This document shows positions 1-9,061 of a stretch of DNA of 64,000 nt, one piece after another. The stretch is from positions 1-64,000 of the forward strand of contig JABLXQ010000026.1 in assembly GCA_013178375.1 (NCBI GenBank), read 5' to 3'. How positions within the stretch are numbered: position 1 is the first letter of the stretch; each line of letters begins with the position of its first letter. Origin of the DNA: Gammaproteobacteria bacterium (GTDB taxonomy: Bacteria > Pseudomonadota > Gammaproteobacteria > Pseudomonadales > Ketobacteraceae). Both the position numbers and the translations under genes were made by a program. Under the pieces are notes generated by a model. That model worked only from the letters and a program-made list of their open reading frames with translations, did not search any database and was not told the DNA's origin.

Positions 1-519
1 CCGCTCGGGCTCTGTTTTGACGCCTGGGTATTTCACCATCAGCTGAACGAACTGCACCGGCTGGCGAAGGCGTTTCCGCAGCAGCAGTTTGTGCTCGATC
101 ATATGGGAACACCCATCGGTCTGGGTGGTCCGTTTGCTTCCTACGGCCGCAACGCCATGGCCCGCGAGGTGATCCTGAAAACCTGGCAGTACGGCATGGC
201 GGATCTGGCGGAATGCCCGAACGTGATGGTGAAGCTGAGCGGCTTTTTCATGCCGGTGGTGGGCTGGGGTTTCGAGAAGCGGGCACAGCCGCCGTCAGCG
301 CAGGAATTGCTGGATGCCTTCGCCCCCGCCTGCCGTTTCGTGCTGGAGCGGTTCGGGGTGGAGCGCTGCCTGTTCGCGTCGAATTTCCCCATGGATAAAG
401 TGTCGCTGAGTTTGCAGTCGCTGTATGAGCTGTACGCCTCCACCGTGGCGGATCTGCCGCTGGATGACCGGCGCAAGCTGTTTCACGACAATGCGCAGCG
501 GATTTACCGGCTGGCGTGA
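1..519 (+). CDS. Amidohydrolase family protein, C-terminal part (5' end outside window)
   Basis: The reading frame is open from base 1 to the stop at 517-519, so only the last 172 residues are present. The fragment has the look of the amidohydrolase-2 (TIM-barrel metal-dependent hydrolase) family: LDHMGTP early on, then NVMVKLSG, then FASNFPMD near the end, followed by the usual HDNAQRIYRL terminal helix. Enzymes of this family cleave or decarboxylate lactones, dicarboxylates and aromatic acids; the substrate cannot be told here. The next gene converges on it. The family call rests on motif order; the missing N-terminus would carry the HxH metal ligands. Confidence 0.75.
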   Translation, partial: PLGLCFDAWVFHHQLNELHRLAKAFPQQQFVLDHMGTPIGLGGPFASYGRNAMAREVILKTWQYGMADLAECPNVMVKLSGFFMPVVGWGFEKRAQPPSAQELLDAFAPACRFVLERFGVERCLFASNFPMDKVSLSLQSLYELYASTVADLPLDDRRKLFHDNAQRIYRLA

Positions 520-570
520 TAGTCGCTGCTGTTCGGAAAATAAAGTCCCGGCAGTTCGTAAAGGGTGTTT

Positions 571-1179
571 TTAACGCGGCGCCGGCCGCTCGATCTCGCG
601 TTCTATAAATGCAGCCCAGGCGCCGAACGGTTTCCAGATGCGGTGCAGATCCTGCTCCGCCAATGTCCTGTCTTCCCCCAATACCTGCGTGCGATAACGA
701 AACATGAAGGCTGACACCCGCATGTTGGCGGCGCAGTGCACCAGCACTTTCTGTTGTTGTGTCTGCGCCTGCTGCAGGACGGCGCAGAAGGTGATGAAAT
801 CCGCGTCGGCGGGATGTTTGAAATCCACGGGCAGATGCAGGTAATCCATCCCCAGGCGCGCCACCACGCCGGCTTCGTCCGGCAGGGAATTTTCCAGGCC
901 GTGGGGTGCCAGGTTGATCACTCGCGTGAAGCCTGCCGCCTTCACTGCCGCCAGTTGCAGTTCGGTGGGCTGACCTGCGGTAATCAGGTGGTCGGTCAGC
1001 GGCAGGTAATTGAAGATCGAATCCAGACGGCGGGTGCGGAAACGCTGTGGCAGCCGGCGTTCGATGAAGGTGCCCATGAAGCCCAGGCTGGTGCGCGCGG
1101 TGCTGGCGGCATTCAGGTAGCTGGGCTGCAAATAACTGAGTTTCTGGCCGATGGCCGTGCGCAGGCGGGTCCAGTCCAT
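571..1179 (-). CDS. Protein-tyrosine-phosphatase-like / DUF442-like phosphatase, 202 aa
   Basis: I chose the ATG at 1179 because AGGAGAG lies just upstream; the frame itself is open further, to 1284. The protein has a substrate-facing segment FNYLPLTDHLITAGQP (about 56-71), a conserved VINL and then the P-loop HCAANMRVS with His148, Cys149 and Arg154. The loop is C-x4-R, one residue shorter than the classic C-x5-R of dual-specificity phosphatases and like that of the DUF442 (beta-lactamase hydrolase-like) group. An Asp that could act as acid lies in the HLPVDFKHP segment (about 115-123). There is no signal peptide, so it is probably cytoplasmic. Substrate unknown. It stands alone, convergent with the amidohydrolase. 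Confidence 0.7.
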   Translation of the reverse strand: MDWTRLRTAIGQKLSYLQPSYLNAASTARTSLGFMGTFIERRLPQRFRTRRLDSIFNYLPLTDHLITAGQPTELQLAAVKAAGFTRVINLAPHGLENSLPDEAGVVARLGMDYLHLPVDFKHPADADFITFCAVLQQAQTQQQKVLVHCAANMRVSAFMFRYRTQVLGEDRTLAEQDLHRIWKPFGAWAAFIEREIERPAPR

Positions 1180-1477
1180 GGGGCTCTCCTTGGCTAATCG
1201 AAATGACGGTGCAGGCGCCACGATATACCACTTTCCGCAATTGGCGCTGCCGAGCAGCTGTATGAAGTGGGTGGTTGCGGTCATGGCTGGGTCTCGCGGT
1301 GACGTTGGGTTTTGGTAGAGGCCTATATTTACGTGATTTTCCGCAGTAAATGCACTGACCGGATTGCTCGGAAGCGGTGCCGGGGGTGGCGGTTCCGGTC
1401 ATTGACAATGTCGGGCGCTTGGCCGAATCTGCCTGCCGTTTGTACTGATTATTGTGCTCATCACCGAGGAAGTCCCC

Positions 1478-2161
1478 ATGTCACCCACGCCCGCCACCAT
1501 GACCCTGGAACAGGCCATTCATGCCCGCCGCTCTGTGCGCGGTTATCTGGAAAAAGAAGTGCCACAGGCCACGCTGGACGCGATTTTCACTCTGGCACAG
1601 CAGGCGCCGTCCAACTGCAACGTGCAGCCGTGGCGGGTGTATGTGGCGTCGGGCGAGCTGCAGAAACGCCTGCGGGACCAGATGGTGCAGAACGTGACGA
1701 AAGGCGTGCCCTTCAATCCGGATTACGAATACGCGGACACCTTCTCCGGCGACTACCGTACCCGGCAGGTGGCCTGTGCGATGGAATTGTACGGCAGCAT
1801 GGGTATTGAGCGCGGTGACAAGGAAGGCCGGGTGCGGGCGATGCTGCGCAATTTCGAGATGTTCGATGCGCCCCATGTGGTATTCATCGGCATGGACAAG
1901 CAGTTCGGCGCGTCGGTGGCCATCGACGTGGGCATGTACATCCAGAACCTGATGCTGTCGATGACGGCTCACGGTGTGGCGTCCTGCGCGCAGGGCACCA
2001 TGCGTTATTATCCGGATCTGGTGCGGGAAGCGTTCGACGTGCCGGCGGATGTGAAAATCCTGGTGGGCATTTCCTTCGGCTATGAAGATCCGGCGGTGCC
2101 TGCCAACAAGACCCGAGTTGGCCGGGTGGACGTGGGCACGGCGGTGCAGTTCAGACGCTGA
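1478..2161 (+). CDS. Nitroreductase family protein, 227 aa
   Basis: FMN-dependent nitroreductase fold. Near the N-terminus is the FMN phosphate site HARRSVRGY (about 16-24), followed by APSNCNVQPWRVYV, which is diagnostic of the family and packs on the flavin. The centre holds VAIDVGMYIQNLMLSMTAHG and the C-terminus ILVGISFGYEDP, also family hallmarks. Such enzymes use NAD(P)H to reduce nitroaromatics, quinones or flavins. The ATG at 1478 is preceded by GAGGAAG and is preferred to an upstream in-frame start at 1454. A quinone-oxidoreductase-like gene follows after 34 bases on the same strand, so the two may be co-transcribed as a small redox unit. Confidence 0.88.
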   Translation: MSPTPATMTLEQAIHARRSVRGYLEKEVPQATLDAIFTLAQQAPSNCNVQPWRVYVASGELQKRLRDQMVQNVTKGVPFNPDYEYADTFSGDYRTRQVACAMELYGSMGIERGDKEGRVRAMLRNFEMFDAPHVVFIGMDKQFGASVAIDVGMYIQNLMLSMTAHGVASCAQGTMRYYPDLVREAFDVPADVKILVGISFGYEDPAVPANKTRVGRVDVGTAVQFRR

Positions 2162-2195
2162 TTTTTTGGGTTGGAAATCGTTTCCGGAGAATTCC

Positions 2196-3137
2196 ATGCA
2201 GTGCATCCGCTATTCCCGTTTTGGTGGCCCCGAGGTGTTGGAGCTGCACGAGGTGGAGCTGCCGGAACCCGGCCCCGGCCAGGTGCGGCTGCGGGTGGCG
2301 GGCGCCGGTGTGAATCCCATCGACTACAAGACCCGTGCGGGACTGGGTTTTGCGGCGCAGGCGCTGGGGACTCAATTCCAGTTTACGCCCGGTTATGACG
2401 TGGCAGGCATGGTGGATGCGACAGGCGCGGGCGTGACGGAGCCTGCCCTGGGCGATGCGGTGTTCGGCATGGTGAATTTTCCGTTGCTGGCCGGAGCTTA
2501 TGCGGAATTTGTTGTGCTGGCGGCGGCGGATGTGGTGCCAGCGCCGGCGCGATTGCCGCTGGCTCACGCAGCCGGATTGCCGCTGGCGGGGCTCACCGCC
2601 TGGCAGGCATTGTTCGATGTGGGGCAGTTGCAGGCCGGGGAGCGGGTTCTGGTGCTGGCGGGAGCGGGTGGTGTCGGCCATCTGGCCACCCAGCTGGCGT
2701 GCTGGAAGGGCGCAACCGTGAGCGCCACCGCGTCGGTAGCGAACCGGGAATTTCTGCTGCAATGCGGCGTGGATCAGCCGCTGGATTACAGCGAGCCGTC
2801 CTGGCAGCAGGCCGGTCCCTGGGACTTGATCCTCGACCTGATGGGTGGTTCTGTGGGTGTCATGGCGCTGTCGCTGCTGGCGCCCGGCGGACGACTGGTG
2901 ACGGTACCTACCAACACCGCCGCCCAATTGCAGCAGGCGGGCGCGGAGCAGGGTTGCACTGTGCTGCCGATGCGGGTCAATCCCGATGCCGGGCAGTTGC
3001 GTCAACTGGCAATGCTGGTGGATGCCGGCATCCTGAAACTTCACGTCAGCGCTACGTTTCCCCTGCGGGACGCCGCTGCCGCCCACCGCCAGATTGAAAC
3101 CGGCCGCACCCGGGGCAAGATCATTCTGGTGCCTTGA
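2196..3137 (+). CDS. NADPH:quinone reductase-like MDR-family oxidoreductase, 313 aa
   Basis: Medium-chain dehydrogenase/reductase of the zinc-free quinone oxidoreductase group. The N-terminal GroES-like half has GPEVLELHEVELPEPGPGQV and NPIDYKTRAG; the Rossmann half has the nucleotide motif VLVLAGAGGVGHLATQLA (about 153-170). The catalytic zinc cysteines are absent, as expected for quinone/enone reductases. The C-terminal TRGKIILVP is typical of the family. ATG at 2196 follows TCCGGAGAA; the frame runs open further 5' into the nitroreductase gene but nothing in that stretch resembles this family. Likely reduces quinones or alpha,beta-unsaturated carbonyls with NADPH; the exact substrate is unknown. 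Confidence 0.85.
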   Translation: MQCIRYSRFGGPEVLELHEVELPEPGPGQVRLRVAGAGVNPIDYKTRAGLGFAAQALGTQFQFTPGYDVAGMVDATGAGVTEPALGDAVFGMVNFPLLAGAYAEFVVLAAADVVPAPARLPLAHAAGLPLAGLTAWQALFDVGQLQAGERVLVLAGAGGVGHLATQLACWKGATVSATASVANREFLLQCGVDQPLDYSEPSWQQAGPWDLILDLMGGSVGVMALSLLAPGGRLVTVPTNTAAQLQQAGAEQGCTVLPMRVNPDAGQLRQLAMLVDAGILKLHVSATFPLRDAAAAHRQIETGRTRGKIILVP

Positions 3138-3304
3138 CATGCTTCCCGGCTGGCGACGGTGGTCACAACCGCGCCAGACCAGGCTTCCAAAGTCAGTACG
3201 TTGGCAACCTTGCACCACCTATCAGTTCCGGAGCTGGCCATAGGATGATGGCGGGCCTTGTGCCCTTCATCCAAAACCAACATCCAATTCGTTCCGGGGG
3301 ATTT

Positions 3305-4630
3305 ATGAAAACAACAACTGTGCGCATGGCTGCGCTGGGCTGCGGCATTCTTGCCATTACGGCCTGTACCCGTCTGGTGTGGACAGCCGTGATCGAAAAA
3401 GAAGACAAGCTGGGCACCATCGCCAGTATCCTGCTGCCAGGCGCCGATGGCCATGTTCTGGCGGCGGGTCTGGTCGAGATAACACCCAGTGAATACGGCG
3501 ATGTGCCAACAGGCAATGCGCTGGTGGTGCGCTATGACAATGCGGGCAAGCTGCAGTGGCGGCGTGAACTGGGGGACGGCAACTCGCTGGTAGGCGTATT
3601 GACAATGGGCAGCGCGCCGGATGGTTCGATTTACCTTAGCGATGCCCGTCTGGAGAATGGCCTGGATCTTGTGGAATACCTGACCCGCCTGGATGCCGCC
3701 GGCAATGTACTGTGGCAACAGCCGGTACCCTTCGGTGACGCGCTGGAGTTCACCGTTCAGACCAAAGTAGTGAATGACAATCTGATCGTACTGGGGCGGG
3801 AGTCGGATTCGTACGGTGCGCAGAGCGCCGTTGACACACTGGTGGGGTTTGATGCCGGCGGCAACCTGTTGTGGCGGTTCAACGGCGTGGGCGAATCGCT
3901 GGAGGATGGCAACAGCAGGGTGGATGTGGAAGTGTTGGCGGGCGATCGGCTTGCCACCTTTGCCAGCTATCGGGCAGCGGACGGTCAGGGCGGGGAAGGC
4001 GAGCTGATCATCCTCAACAACAACGGCCAGGAACTTCTGCGCAAACCCCAGCAGGAACTGGGCCTGACCCGGATTCTGGATCTGGCAGCGCTGGACGGCC
4101 AACTGGTAGTGGCGGGCACCCGGGACCAGGGCTCACGCCTGATGTTGCTGGATGCGGATCTGAATGTGGTGCGGCAGGAGGATTTTGACTACGGGATTGC
4201 TGCCCGTCTGGCGACGCATGAAGGCACTCTGTGTTTTGCCCTGTTGCAAAGCTCGGACTGGGAGTTTAGCAACCTGATCGGCGGCACTGTCCAGATCGGC
4301 TTGCTGGATGCCAGCGGCAACAGCTGGTCGACCCTGCAATCGCGCGCGGTGTCGCTGTCAGGCAATGTGGTAGCGGACAACAATCAATGTGCTTACACCG
4401 ATGTAGCCGGCCCGATCGCAGATGACCAGACTTCGCCCATGAGCACCGTCGTGTTCAATGCCAAGGGCATAAAGGAAACCCTGGATCAAACGGGCTTGAT
4501 GCTGCCTTTGCCGACATTCCAGCCGACCCTGTTGCGGGGCCGCCAGCTGACCACGGCAGTGAACCTGTTCGGCGATAACCCGGATTTGTTGGTGCACCAG
4601 GCGCAGGTGAAACGCCATCTGGTGTATTGA
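3305..4630 (+). CDS. Lipoprotein with beta-propeller-like repeats, 441 aa
   Basis: A signal peptide ends in the lipobox ITAC with Cys21 as the lipidation site, so the protein is anchored in the periplasm or outer membrane. The rest is made of repeating segments such as LVGFDAGGNLLWRF, RLDAAGNVLWQQP and VVRYDNAGKLQWRR, the WR/WQ-ending blades seen in delta-60 or PQQ-like propellers. No catalytic motif is visible. ATG at 3305 follows GGGGGATTT. A long frame extends to 3134 but its N-terminal part has no sign of being coding. Function unknown; propellers of this kind usually bind ligands or proteins. Confidence 0.7.
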   Translation: MKTTTVRMAALGCGILAITACTRLVWTAVIEKEDKLGTIASILLPGADGHVLAAGLVEITPSEYGDVPTGNALVVRYDNAGKLQWRRELGDGNSLVGVLTMGSAPDGSIYLSDARLENGLDLVEYLTRLDAAGNVLWQQPVPFGDALEFTVQTKVVNDNLIVLGRESDSYGAQSAVDTLVGFDAGGNLLWRFNGVGESLEDGNSRVDVEVLAGDRLATFASYRAADGQGGEGELIILNNNGQELLRKPQQELGLTRILDLAALDGQLVVAGTRDQGSRLMLLDADLNVVRQEDFDYGIAARLATHEGTLCFALLQSSDWEFSNLIGGTVQIGLLDASGNSWSTLQSRAVSLSGNVVADNNQCAYTDVAGPIADDQTSPMSTVVFNAKGIKETLDQTGLMLPLPTFQPTLLRGRQLTTAVNLFGDNPDLLVHQAQVKRHLVY

Positions 4631-4715
4631 GGGGGAAACGGTTTGGAGGGGGCTGCTCGACTTGTGGTCGGGTGGTCCCCGTTTATAATGGCCCCCTTCT
4701 AGTTGGGGGGCTGTC

Positions 4716-5717
4716 ATGCCGGTTTCAGATTTCATTGCACACCAGATCGATCGTACCAATCCCCATGCGCCGGCCCAGGTCAGCTACCGCGACGATCTGC
4801 TGCCCCTCGACGACCACGCCAGCCAGCTGTTGAACGAACTCAAGCAGGTGTTCGCCAGCCGCACGTCCAAGCGCTATGGCCAGTTCGATCCCGAGCGCGG
4901 CGACAATCCGCTGCCAGCCTGGTTGCGCGATCTGCTGAAACAGCAACTGCCGTTCACCAGTTTCAGCCGCAAGCTCACCGAACATTTTGTGGCGCTGCTG
5001 GATGCGGTGGAAGCGGCCTTTTCCGGCCATCTGCTGTTCTGGCGCGAGAGCACCGCCGATGCGGAATGGCTGTACCTGATCCATCTGCAGCACCAGACCG
5101 GGCTGGTGATCAACAACCGCCTGGAAATTTCTTCCACCGAATACGCCGACCTGACCCACGCCGGCTTCTGCGCCCGCATCAATCTGACCCACTGGGCCGA
5201 CAACCTGTCGGAAAAATACCTCACCGTGTCACGCAATCGCGGCGACCGTTTCCTGCAGGATATTTTTCTGGCCTGGACCGGTTTCACTGACACGGTGAAC
5301 GTGTCGGCCGACACCAGCGAATTTCTCAATATCGTGGAAGCCTATGCCCAACAGCTGCCGCAGGACACCAGCAAGGAATACAAGAGCAAAGTGGTGGATT
5401 TCTGCATGGAGCAGGATAAAAACGGCGAGCCGGTGGTGTACAAGGAATTGTCGTTTTATCTGGATGACGCCGAGCCAGAGCGCTTCGAGAAATTCGTGCA
5501 GCAGCATCAGGAACAGCCGCGCGAGGAACTGATTCCGGATAAAAACCAGCTGCGCAAATACGTGCGCTTCAGCGGTCGCAGCAAGGAAATGAGCCTGCAG
5601 TTCGCGGCGGAATTGCTGGGCAAGCAGGTGGAGTTCGATGCGTCGAACGAGACGCTGATCATCCGCCAGTTGCCCAAGGCGTTACTGCAGCAGCTGAAGA
5701 AACACCGCACGTCCTGA
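4716..5717 (+). CDS. ndpA: Nucleoid-associated protein YejK/NdpA, 333 aa
   Basis: Full-length match to the 37-kDa nucleoid-associated protein family (E. coli YejK is about 335 residues). Recognisable features are the N-terminal FIAHQID, the segment FSRKLTEHFVALLD, the central LIHLQHQTGLVINNRLEISSTEY and the C-terminal RKYVRFSGRSKEMSLQFAAELLGK. The protein is expected to sit on the nucleoid; its molecular activity is not known. It is a single gene, transcribed on its own and converging with the VOC gene. ATG at 4716 follows TTGGGGGGC, a good ribosome site. Confidence 0.93.
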   Translation: MPVSDFIAHQIDRTNPHAPAQVSYRDDLLPLDDHASQLLNELKQVFASRTSKRYGQFDPERGDNPLPAWLRDLLKQQLPFTSFSRKLTEHFVALLDAVEAAFSGHLLFWRESTADAEWLYLIHLQHQTGLVINNRLEISSTEYADLTHAGFCARINLTHWADNLSEKYLTVSRNRGDRFLQDIFLAWTGFTDTVNVSADTSEFLNIVEAYAQQLPQDTSKEYKSKVVDFCMEQDKNGEPVVYKELSFYLDDAEPERFEKFVQQHQEQPREELIPDKNQLRKYVRFSGRSKEMSLQFAAELLGKQVEFDASNETLIIRQLPKALLQQLKKHRTS

Positions 5718-5740
5718 AAAACGGCGTGCGCCCGTGCCGG

Positions 5741-6202
5741 TCAGCCATAGGTCCAGGCTTTGGTCGGTGCGAAACCGGGCCGGTATTCCAGCGCCTGCAG
5801 TTCAAACCAGAGCGGCAGGATGTAGCGCACGTAAAAGGAATGATTGATCAGCATGCCGGCGTCCATGTCCTGGGGCGGCCGGATTTCCACCCGTGCATCC
5901 CGCTGCTGCCACGCCAGGCATTTTTCGTGGGCGGTCGCCACGGCGGCCCGGTTATCCAGCAGCAGCCCGATGTGGTCGAAACTGGTGGACACCAGCGCGT
6001 CCGGCTCTTCCGTCAGAAACAGGAATTGGCTGGATTCCGCGTCGAACCGCAGCAGGTATTTGGGGCAGTCCAGCTGCACCATCGGTACCTCGATCCCCTC
6101 CAGCCCCAGCACATCCCGATAGAACCCGTTGAGATTGGCTTTTTCCCGTTCCAGGGTGCCGGGCGGCAGAGTGAGTTCCAGATGGTTGATGCGAATGGGC
6201 AT
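5741..6202 (-). CDS. VOC (glyoxalase/dioxygenase) superfamily protein, 153 aa
   Basis: Starts MPIRINHLELTLP, the first beta strand of a vicinal-oxygen-chelate module with a candidate metal-binding His, followed by FYRDVLGLEGIE. The middle carries SFDHIGLLLDN (second His position) and the C-terminus YVRYILPLWFELQALE, giving the paired beta-alpha-beta-beta-beta layout. ATG at 6202 follows TGGAGATCACGTC; the frame is open for 13 more codons upstream. VOC proteins include glyoxalase I, ring-cleavage dioxygenases and resistance proteins; the size fits a single-chain small member of unknown substrate. Confidence 0.7.
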   Translation of the reverse strand: MPIRINHLELTLPPGTLEREKANLNGFYRDVLGLEGIEVPMVQLDCPKYLLRFDAESSQFLFLTEEPDALVSTSFDHIGLLLDNRAAVATAHEKCLAWQQRDARVEIRPPQDMDAGMLINHSFYVRYILPLWFELQALEYRPGFAPTKAWTYG

Positions 6203-6300
6203 GACGTGATCTCCAGGCAGCGTATGGCTGCATGACATCACGGTAGCCCGTCGCCGGCATCGTCCGTTGGAACGATTGTGCGCGCCAACGGGCTTGCGGT

Positions 6301-7941
6301 TTATACCCGGAAGCTCTGCACCGCCTGATGCAGGGTGCGGGTCAGGCCGCCCAGCGTGTCGCTGGATTTCAGCGTGGAAGTTGCGATGTTCGCAGTGGTT
6401 TCGGCGAAATGATTGATCTGTGTTAGGTTGCGGTTGATGTCTTCCGTCACCTCGCTCTGTTCCTCCGCTGCGGCCGCGATCTGGATCGCCATGCGGGTAA
6501 TGTTCGACACCGCTTCCTTGATCTCATCCAGCGTCTTGCCGGCGCCTTCGGTGGTCTGCACCGTGGTCATGGCTGACGCGCGACTGGTATTCATCGCGGT
6601 CACCGCTTCCTTCACGCCCTGTTGCAGATGCTGCAACATGTTCTGGATATCCTGGGTAGATTCCTGGGTACGGCTTGCCAGTGTGCGCACCTCATCGGCC
6701 ACCACCGCAAAGCCACGGCCCTGCTCGCCGGCGCGAGCTGCTTCAATCGCTGCGTTCAGCGCCAGCAGGTTGGTCTGCTCGGCAATGCCGCGAATCACGT
6801 CGATCACCGATGTCACCTTGCCGGCTTCTGCTTCCACATGCACGATCACGCTGGCAGCCGTCTGCACCTGCGCTGCCAGCTGCTGGATCTGCTCGATGGT
6901 GTCGTGCACGATGCGCTGACCCTCCTCGGAGCGGGCGCTGGCTTTTTTCGCTTCGTCCGCAGCTTCGGTGGTGTTGCGCGCGACTTCCTGAATCGCCGCC
7001 GACATCTGGTTCACAGCCGTGGCCACCAGTGTCAGCGCGTCGCCCTGCTGATCGATTGAATCCTTGCTGGCTTTGGCATCCTGATTCATTTGCGTGCTGC
7101 TGCCGGTGACTTCTGTCGAAATATCCTTGATCTGTTTCACCAGCGTCTGCAGTTTCTGCATGAACTGGTTGAAGTGCTGCACCACCTGGCCGAACTCGTC
7201 ATTCTGTTGCAGCTCGATGCGGGCGGTGAGATCGCCGGAACCGCCAGAAATGTCCACCAGGCGTTCGCGGATCGAATGCAGCGGTTTCACCAGCATGGGT
7301 GGCACGAACAGCAGGGCGGCGCCGCACACCGCCAGCCCGACAATCAACATCATCAGCAGATTGCGCTGGGTGCTGGCGGAATTGTTTTCGATGGTGTCGG
7401 TCAGCGCGTTGGCGTCCTCGATGCGCAGGTCGGTCAGTTCGTCCAGTACGGCACGTGCCGCCTGAAACGAGGTTTCGGTTTTCTCGATGATCGTGGTGGT
7501 GTCGCCTTCGATGTCCTGTCCGCTCATGCGGGTGCGCACGTTGCGGCTGGCCAGGTCGAGCCATTGCCGGTAATTGGTGTCGAAGCGTTCGGCATAGGAG
7601 CGCCAGCGCGGGTCGGAATTGTTGTCAAAAAACTGCTGCACACGCTCGCGCGCTTGCTGCGCGTTTTCCTGAAATTGCGCTTCATACTGTGTCAGGCTGG
7701 GCGAGCCGGCGGGCAGAAAAATAATGCTGCGCTCGGCAATCTGCGCCTGATACAGGTCGCGATCCGCCTGCAGGATGTAATTGATTTCCGGTAGGTGCTG
7801 GTGAACGATATGTTCCGCGTTCGCTGCCAGTTCGCGCGATTGCAGCAGGCTTGCCACGGAAGAGGCCAGAAACATGAGCGTGATGATGATCATGGGCAGG
7901 CTGATCTTGAGGCGGAAGGAAAGATCTCTGAAGATGCGCAT
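6301..7941 (-). CDS. Methyl-accepting chemotaxis protein, 546 aa
   Basis: Inner-membrane chemoreceptor. TM1 is at about 14-34, followed by a roughly 155-residue helical periplasmic sensor of the four-helix-bundle type ([14 protein letters not shown] is typical), TM2 at about 194-216, then a HAMP segment (about 217-270) and a cytoplasmic signalling domain. The receptor tip [19 protein letters not shown] is perfectly conserved and binds CheA and CheW. No CheB/CheR-tethering pentapeptide is present at the C-terminus, which ends VQSFRV. No chemotaxis genes lie nearby, so this is an orphan receptor. Ligand unknown. Confidence 0.93.
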   Translation of the reverse strand: MRIFRDLSFRLKISLPMIIITLMFLASSVASLLQSRELAANAEHIVHQHLPEINYILQADRDLYQAQIAERSIIFLPAGSPSLTQYEAQFQENAQQARERVQQFFDNNSDPRWRSYAERFDTNYRQWLDLASRNVRTRMSGQDIEGDTTTIIEKTETSFQAARAVLDELTDLRIEDANALTDTIENNSASTQRNLLMMLIVGLAVCGAALLFVPPMLVKPLHSIRERLVDISGGSGDLTARIELQQNDEFGQVVQHFNQFMQKLQTLVKQIKDISTEVTGSSTQMNQDAKASKDSIDQQGDALTLVATAVNQMSAAIQEVARNTTEAADEAKKASARSEEGQRIVHDTIEQIQQLAAQVQTAASVIVHVEAEAGKVTSVIDVIRGIAEQTNLLALNAAIEAARAGEQGRGFAVVADEVRTLASRTQESTQDIQNMLQHLQQGVKEAVTAMNTSRASAMTTVQTTEGAGKTLDEIKEAVSNITRMAIQIAAAAEEQSEVTEDINRNLTQINHFAETTANIATSTLKSSDTLGGLTRTLHQAVQSFRV

Positions 7942-8342
7942 AAGTGTCCTGTCGTAATTTCAATTATTCCAGTTCTGTTTTATTTCTAGTCTAAAAATCA
8001 GGCAGATCAACCTGTTAACGGCGATCGTGAGTGGCATTCATGGCGCCTTGATCCTGGCGAAAGACGGTTTTACCCGCGTTCGTGCCCGATTCCAGGTTCA
8101 TCTTTTTTAAAATCAGATGATTGCACTCCTAACTTTTATCGGTTGCCATTCGTTGCATTTCGTAACATGACACTGTCAAATTGCGCTGTGTAGACTAGCG
8201 GCGCTGGTCAGGGGCGGGGGCGTCTGGCCGGTTTGGGGGCAATTGCGCGACTGGTCTTTGTCGCTGGCGCAAGGTTGCAGTTGTGCAGGTGATGCCGCAC
8301 TGTTGCGGCACCTGTGTTGTCAGTACAGGAAGGTCAAATACC
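7942..8342. other. Gene-free divergent region between the MCP and retropepsin genes
   Basis: Four hundred bases without a convincing gene, between two divergent genes. It should hold both promoters. The only structure I can support is the stem-loop just upstream of the retropepsin gene, listed separately. A frame that would extend the retropepsin upstream to 8283 has no ribosome site and a composition unlike a signal peptide. Confidence 0.5.
8286..8314 (+). other. Stem-loop in the 5' leader of the retropepsin-like gene
   Basis: CAGGT and GCCGCA (8286-8290, 8294-8299) pair with TGCGGC and ACCTG (8304-8314) around a CTGT tetraloop, with GAT bulged. It ends 28 bases before the start codon at 8343 and upstream of the AGGAAGG ribosome site. 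There is no T-run, so it is not a factor-independent terminator; it may be leader structure. Confidence 0.35.
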
Positions 8343-9017
8343 ATGTGGAAGTGGAGCTTCTCACGTTCGTCGTTCATGGCAGCCGGTGCATTCGTGCTGG
8401 TTTCTCTCGGTTCGGTTTCAGCGATTCAGGCGGCACCGCAGGTGCGGGTGGAAGGTCTGTTCAAGGGCGCCGCCGTGCTCAATATCGATGGCCAGCAGGT
8501 AATGCTGAAAGACGGCAAGACCGGCCCTGGCGGTGTGCGCCTGATATCGGCCACCTCCCGTGAGGCGGTGGTGGAAATCGACGGCAAGCGGCATGCGCTG
8601 CAATTGCATACTGCGATCGGTGGCAATTACCAGAAAGCCGAAACCACCCAGGTGGTGATTCGCAAGAACAACAACGACCAGTACATGGTGAATGGCAGCA
8701 TCAATGGCCAATCCGTGAAATTCCTGGTGGACACCGGCGCCAACACCGTAGCGATGAATGAACTGGAGGCGCGCAAGCTGGGCCTGCAGTATCGAATCGA
8801 TGGCAAGGAATCCCAGGTGGTGACCGCCAGCGGTGTCAGCAAGAGCTGGGTGGTAAAACTGGACGCGGTGAAGGTGGGCGAGATCCAGGTGCCCAACGTG
8901 GATGCGGTGGTGGTGCAGGGTGGCTACCCGACCGATGTGCTGCTGGGAATGAGCTACCTCAACTACGTCAAGCTGCAGGAACAGAACAGCACCCTGATGC
9001 TGGAGAAAAAATTCTGA
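8343..9017 (+). CDS. Periplasmic retropepsin-like aspartic protease (TIGR02281/clan AA type), 224 aa
   Basis: A signal peptide (residues 1-30, ending AIQA) precedes a roughly 75-residue N-terminal domain and a single retropepsin domain. The catalytic motif is FLVDTGANTVAM with Asp130; the second family hallmark is VLLGMSYLNYVKL near the end. One catalytic Asp per chain implies an active homodimer, as in retroviral proteases. The ATG at 8343 follows AGGAAGGTC, whereas an upstream in-frame GTG at 8283 would bury the signal peptide. Members of this family are predicted periplasmic proteases; the target is unknown. The carboxylase gene follows 44 bases downstream. Confidence 0.85.
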   Translation: MWKWSFSRSSFMAAGAFVLVSLGSVSAIQAAPQVRVEGLFKGAAVLNIDGQQVMLKDGKTGPGGVRLISATSREAVVEIDGKRHALQLHTAIGGNYQKAETTQVVIRKNNNDQYMVNGSINGQSVKFLVDTGANTVAMNELEARKLGLQYRIDGKESQVVTASGVSKSWVVKLDAVKVGEIQVPNVDAVVVQGGYPTDVLLGMSYLNYVKLQEQNSTLMLEKKF

Positions 9018-9023
9018 TTTAAT

Positions 9024-9058
9024 AGCGGTTTTCCATTTTCGACTACATGGGAACCGCT
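9024..9058 (+). promoter_or_regulatory. Inverted repeat covering the ribosome site of the acyl-CoA carboxylase
   Basis: AGCGGTTTTC (9024-9033) can pair with GGGAACCGCT (9049-9058), ten pairs including two G-U, around a 15-base loop. The 3' arm contains GGGAA, the only plausible ribosome-binding sequence for the ATG at 9062. If the stem forms in the mRNA it would hide that site. It is not followed by a T-run. Confidence 0.4.
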
Positions 9059-9061
9059 TGC

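Noticed and set aside
248-1408. Long minus-strand open frame of 386 codons
   Set aside because: It overlaps the phosphatase gene and part of the amidohydrolase, is Pro/Arg/His-rich, and has no domain-like pattern.
2151-3218. Minus-strand open frame of 355 codons opposite the quinone oxidoreductase
   Set aside because: Antisense shadow in GC-rich DNA; the plus-strand frame has clear family motifs.
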